DNA of 26,834 nt from positions 1 to 26,834 of the IMG/VR virus record IMGVR_UViG_3300025120_000448; one strand, 5' to 3'. Positions within the stretch are counted from its first letter, which is position 1, and each line of letters opens with the position of its first letter. A program made the translations under genes and the position numbers. Below the pieces are notes generated by a model. It made no database searches and was not told where the DNA came from. It saw nothing but the letters and a program-made list of their open reading frames with translations. This document shows positions 26,301 to 26,834 of the stretch, one piece after another. The stretch is from a virus.

Positions 26301-26834
26301 ACTGGGCTAAAGTAAACGACGAAAGTTTATTTAATAGAATACAGCGTATAACTGAGCGTAAAAACGATCAACTTATATCAGACGAGGTTATGGCTGTGTT
26401 TTTTGAAGAAGTAGCTGCTAACAGAGTTAATTTAAAGTCTGAAAAAAATCGAGGTTTGCTTTCTATATTTGGTTTTGGTACTAACAAAGCCATGAAAGAC
26501 ACTTATGGTATTGATTTTGATTTAGCAGGTATTGATGACACTTTTAGTTTAATGTACGGAATAGCTAAAAAAATCAGTAAAGGTACTTTAACACAAACAG
26601 ATATAGATGCTTTGTCTGATTCTGATGCTATAAAAGCTTTAGAAAAGCAAGGACGAAAAGCAGTAGGTGAATACATGTTTGCAACTGAAGAAGGAGTTAA
26701 AAAAGCTTCTAAAGTTCAAAGCAAAATTGATGACCTTGGTAATAAATATACTAGAGACGAGTGGGTAGAGTCTGGAGCGGATGAAACAATAGGTGAAATA
26801 TATACTGACTTAGAAGGTTTAATATCTAGCAAGG
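23336..26834 (+). CDS. Giant internal virion-like protein with HELGH metallopeptidase motif (partial, 3' end outside window)
   Basis: I translated this frame from ATG 23336 to the window end and found no stop in 1166 codons. The N-terminus (MYEFEDALFTENDVIQRAQE) is followed by an acidic Thr/Ser linker. Long charged helices run to about 500. A hydrophobic stretch at about 530-556 contains LPILASLATPGGWSALLLSS. The motif EGTTQLWQN (658-666), with following Gly/Ala-rich helices, resembles membrane-active segments of phage internal proteins. More coiled coil follows (about 715-910). HELGH (962-966) is a zinc-metallopeptidase motif with candidate third ligands E1017 or E1024/E1025. Size, layout and last position in the virion block suggest a protein ejected into the cell. 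A tape measure is unlikely because no long-tail genes are present. The enzyme activity is inferred. Confidence 0.8.
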   Translation, partial: MYEFEDALFTENDVIQRAQEKGMTMDEYLSQNPEIIKVDEGKENDTATTDTASVSDTVSTLENGSSEQFVAPIGSRNEWITNDFFNLQEEEAKGQLKQRYPDFEFSETGKFFPFDEATKNDPRSNQRLGLSNFIEVKAPNGEKLLLETALSSSNKNVVNKKGGKDFLNQYYKDQIKDLTNFIDINQTAKTEDLYTAKKKRRTIYEKFNESTKLTDQELKSIEEEFKDISVFDTKRSKDFVGYIPTRERVPGLPEYKDITTQPYKDILKQAKAKLKKEKKIDFNDDNAIKKEALVILKNNARESIRNKKTKEYLEQIEAGQIPDVLKEDFANLINEGDRINVKDIKPLITVGSKEYDEDLTSFMLGTVKQKTEVENLQSELQKIIDKKVYNEEDKVQYEDIFKKYESSINDYNDTVEALSSFAVDMKNKSAQLNLLQKNYNDWDKQGASLLLNFRDFAAKAVYGISSLVGADGNLPDKVDPTRTREEVRTQDLVNTLNQSQIIRSGYGEDVSFDNAFKSPANFAKWTVSMGNSQLPILASLATPGGWSALLLSSFGENYKEMTYEEMKTKAAAEELGLDYSTPEYFEKNSKFNKWAFSMMFAAPEVLLDRATTGMRIRGVKEMFTKSSKDQLIDTNLKEVMSNLAFGLPQDATLGALSEGTTQLWQNFLTGKEDIWEGVDEAAFSGLLMDGVLSSMPTLKAAVYTQMSDPQKIKEIQAAKKKLDMLYTVRDNAPTGGSLDAEIKNLEKEIDDKIRENVDSIIGIGSRGLTATAIKDYVVLTAQKATLKNRAQSIINDNLITESQKQKMLSELSVQYEAIKQIQKKYESEKGSEFSMFAANPKNKAVVDLFVRQAKTDLTKEGKKNISDLEIQDRARELYNKSKILENVNAAKKNKLDKGLIVVKSEQEFNELIEKNIDKIKTSEFSETASLYKNGGYGFNLDGMSVIIIDNMAKDDRLEIRTHELGHELGARAFKNNPAIFNGMANTILNWAKVNDESLFNRIQRITERKNDQLISDEVMAVFFEEVAANRVNLKSEKNRGLLSIFGFGTNKAMKDTYGIDFDLAGIDDTFSLMYGIAKKISKGTLTQTDIDALSDSDAIKALEKQGRKAVGEYMFATEEGVKKASKVQSKIDDLGNKYTRDEWVESGADETIGEIYTDLEGLISSK
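26219..26233 (+). other. HELGH zinc-binding peptidase motif
   Basis: Codons CAT GAG CTT GGC CAC encode HExxH at residues 962-966 of the giant protein. They lie in a helix preceded by the hydrophobic strand SVIIIDN and followed by ELGAR. About 50 residues later come DEVMAVFFEEVAANR (1016-1030), whose Glu residues could be the third zinc ligand of a gluzincin-type site. Confidence 0.6.

Noticed and set aside
23336-26834. Tail tape-measure protein
   Set aside because: No sheath, tube, or tail-assembly chaperone genes are present, and the neighbouring ring, hub and adhesin genes fit a short tail; an internal virion protein explains the size better.
1-26834. Stop-codon reassignment as seen in some crAss-like phages
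   Set aside because: TAA, TAG and TGA all end well-formed genes with correct downstream starts, and no gene appears broken by in-frame TAG or TGA.
1-26834. tRNA genes, CRISPR array, insertion sequences or attachment sites
   Set aside because: Genes are nearly contiguous, the longest intergenic gap is about 66 bases, and no cloverleaf, spaced direct repeats or transposase signature was seen.

Overview
The window is a late (packaging and virion) gene block of a tailed double-stranded DNA phage. Every credible gene lies on the + strand, with tiny gaps or short overlaps. I see no tRNA, rRNA, CRISPR array, integrase, transposase, or replication gene. The DNA is AT-rich, starts are preceded by A/T-rich leaders rather than Shine-Dalgarno sequences, arginine is mostly AGA, and all three standard stops are used. 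Together with BACON-like domains, this points to a phage of a Bacteroidota host, probably a marine Flavobacteria-type host. The order terminase, portal, acidic scaffold-like protein, major capsid protein, ring/connector proteins, very large hub protein, BACON adhesin and giant internal protein, with no sheath, tube or tape-measure gene, fits a short-tailed crAss-like phage related to the Cellulophaga phi14:2 type. The lineage is inferred from remembered motifs and synteny, not from a search.

Layout. Positions 1-78 are the end of an upstream gene. Positions 136-1453 hold four small overlapping genes: a lysine-rich coiled-coil protein, a 75-aa unknown, a 198-aa protein that looks like two GroES-like co-chaperonin halves, and a 90-aa protein that may be the small terminase subunit. 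The large terminase (1453-3669) and the portal (3672-6089) follow. A highly acidic protein in the scaffold position (6112-7293) precedes the major capsid protein (7317-8798), which ends at a strong UUCG-loop terminator.

The second half begins with a conserved 280-aa protein (8865-9707) and a long hairpin (9714-9759). Two ring/connector proteins follow (9771-10964, 10968-11855), then a 1937-aa hub/stabilization-like protein (11859-17672) and a 1027-aa BACON-repeat adhesin (17672-20755). A 117-aa conserved protein comes next, then a 244-aa Ala/Gln-rich protein made of 7- and 11-residue repeats, a 458-aa internal-protein candidate, and the first 1166 codons of a giant protein with an HELGH metallopeptidase motif that runs off the window end.

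How the genes fit together: terminase and portal package DNA into a shell built from the capsid protein on an acidic scaffold, possibly with a phage co-chaperonin. The ring proteins and giant hub close the head and form the short tail, the BACON protein probably contacts surface glycans, and the last genes probably encode proteins carried in the virion and ejected at infection. The most unusual points are beta-sandwich domains apparently inserted into two neighbouring conserved tail proteins, the double GroES-like gene, the repeat architecture of the 244-aa protein, and the peptidase motif in the giant protein.
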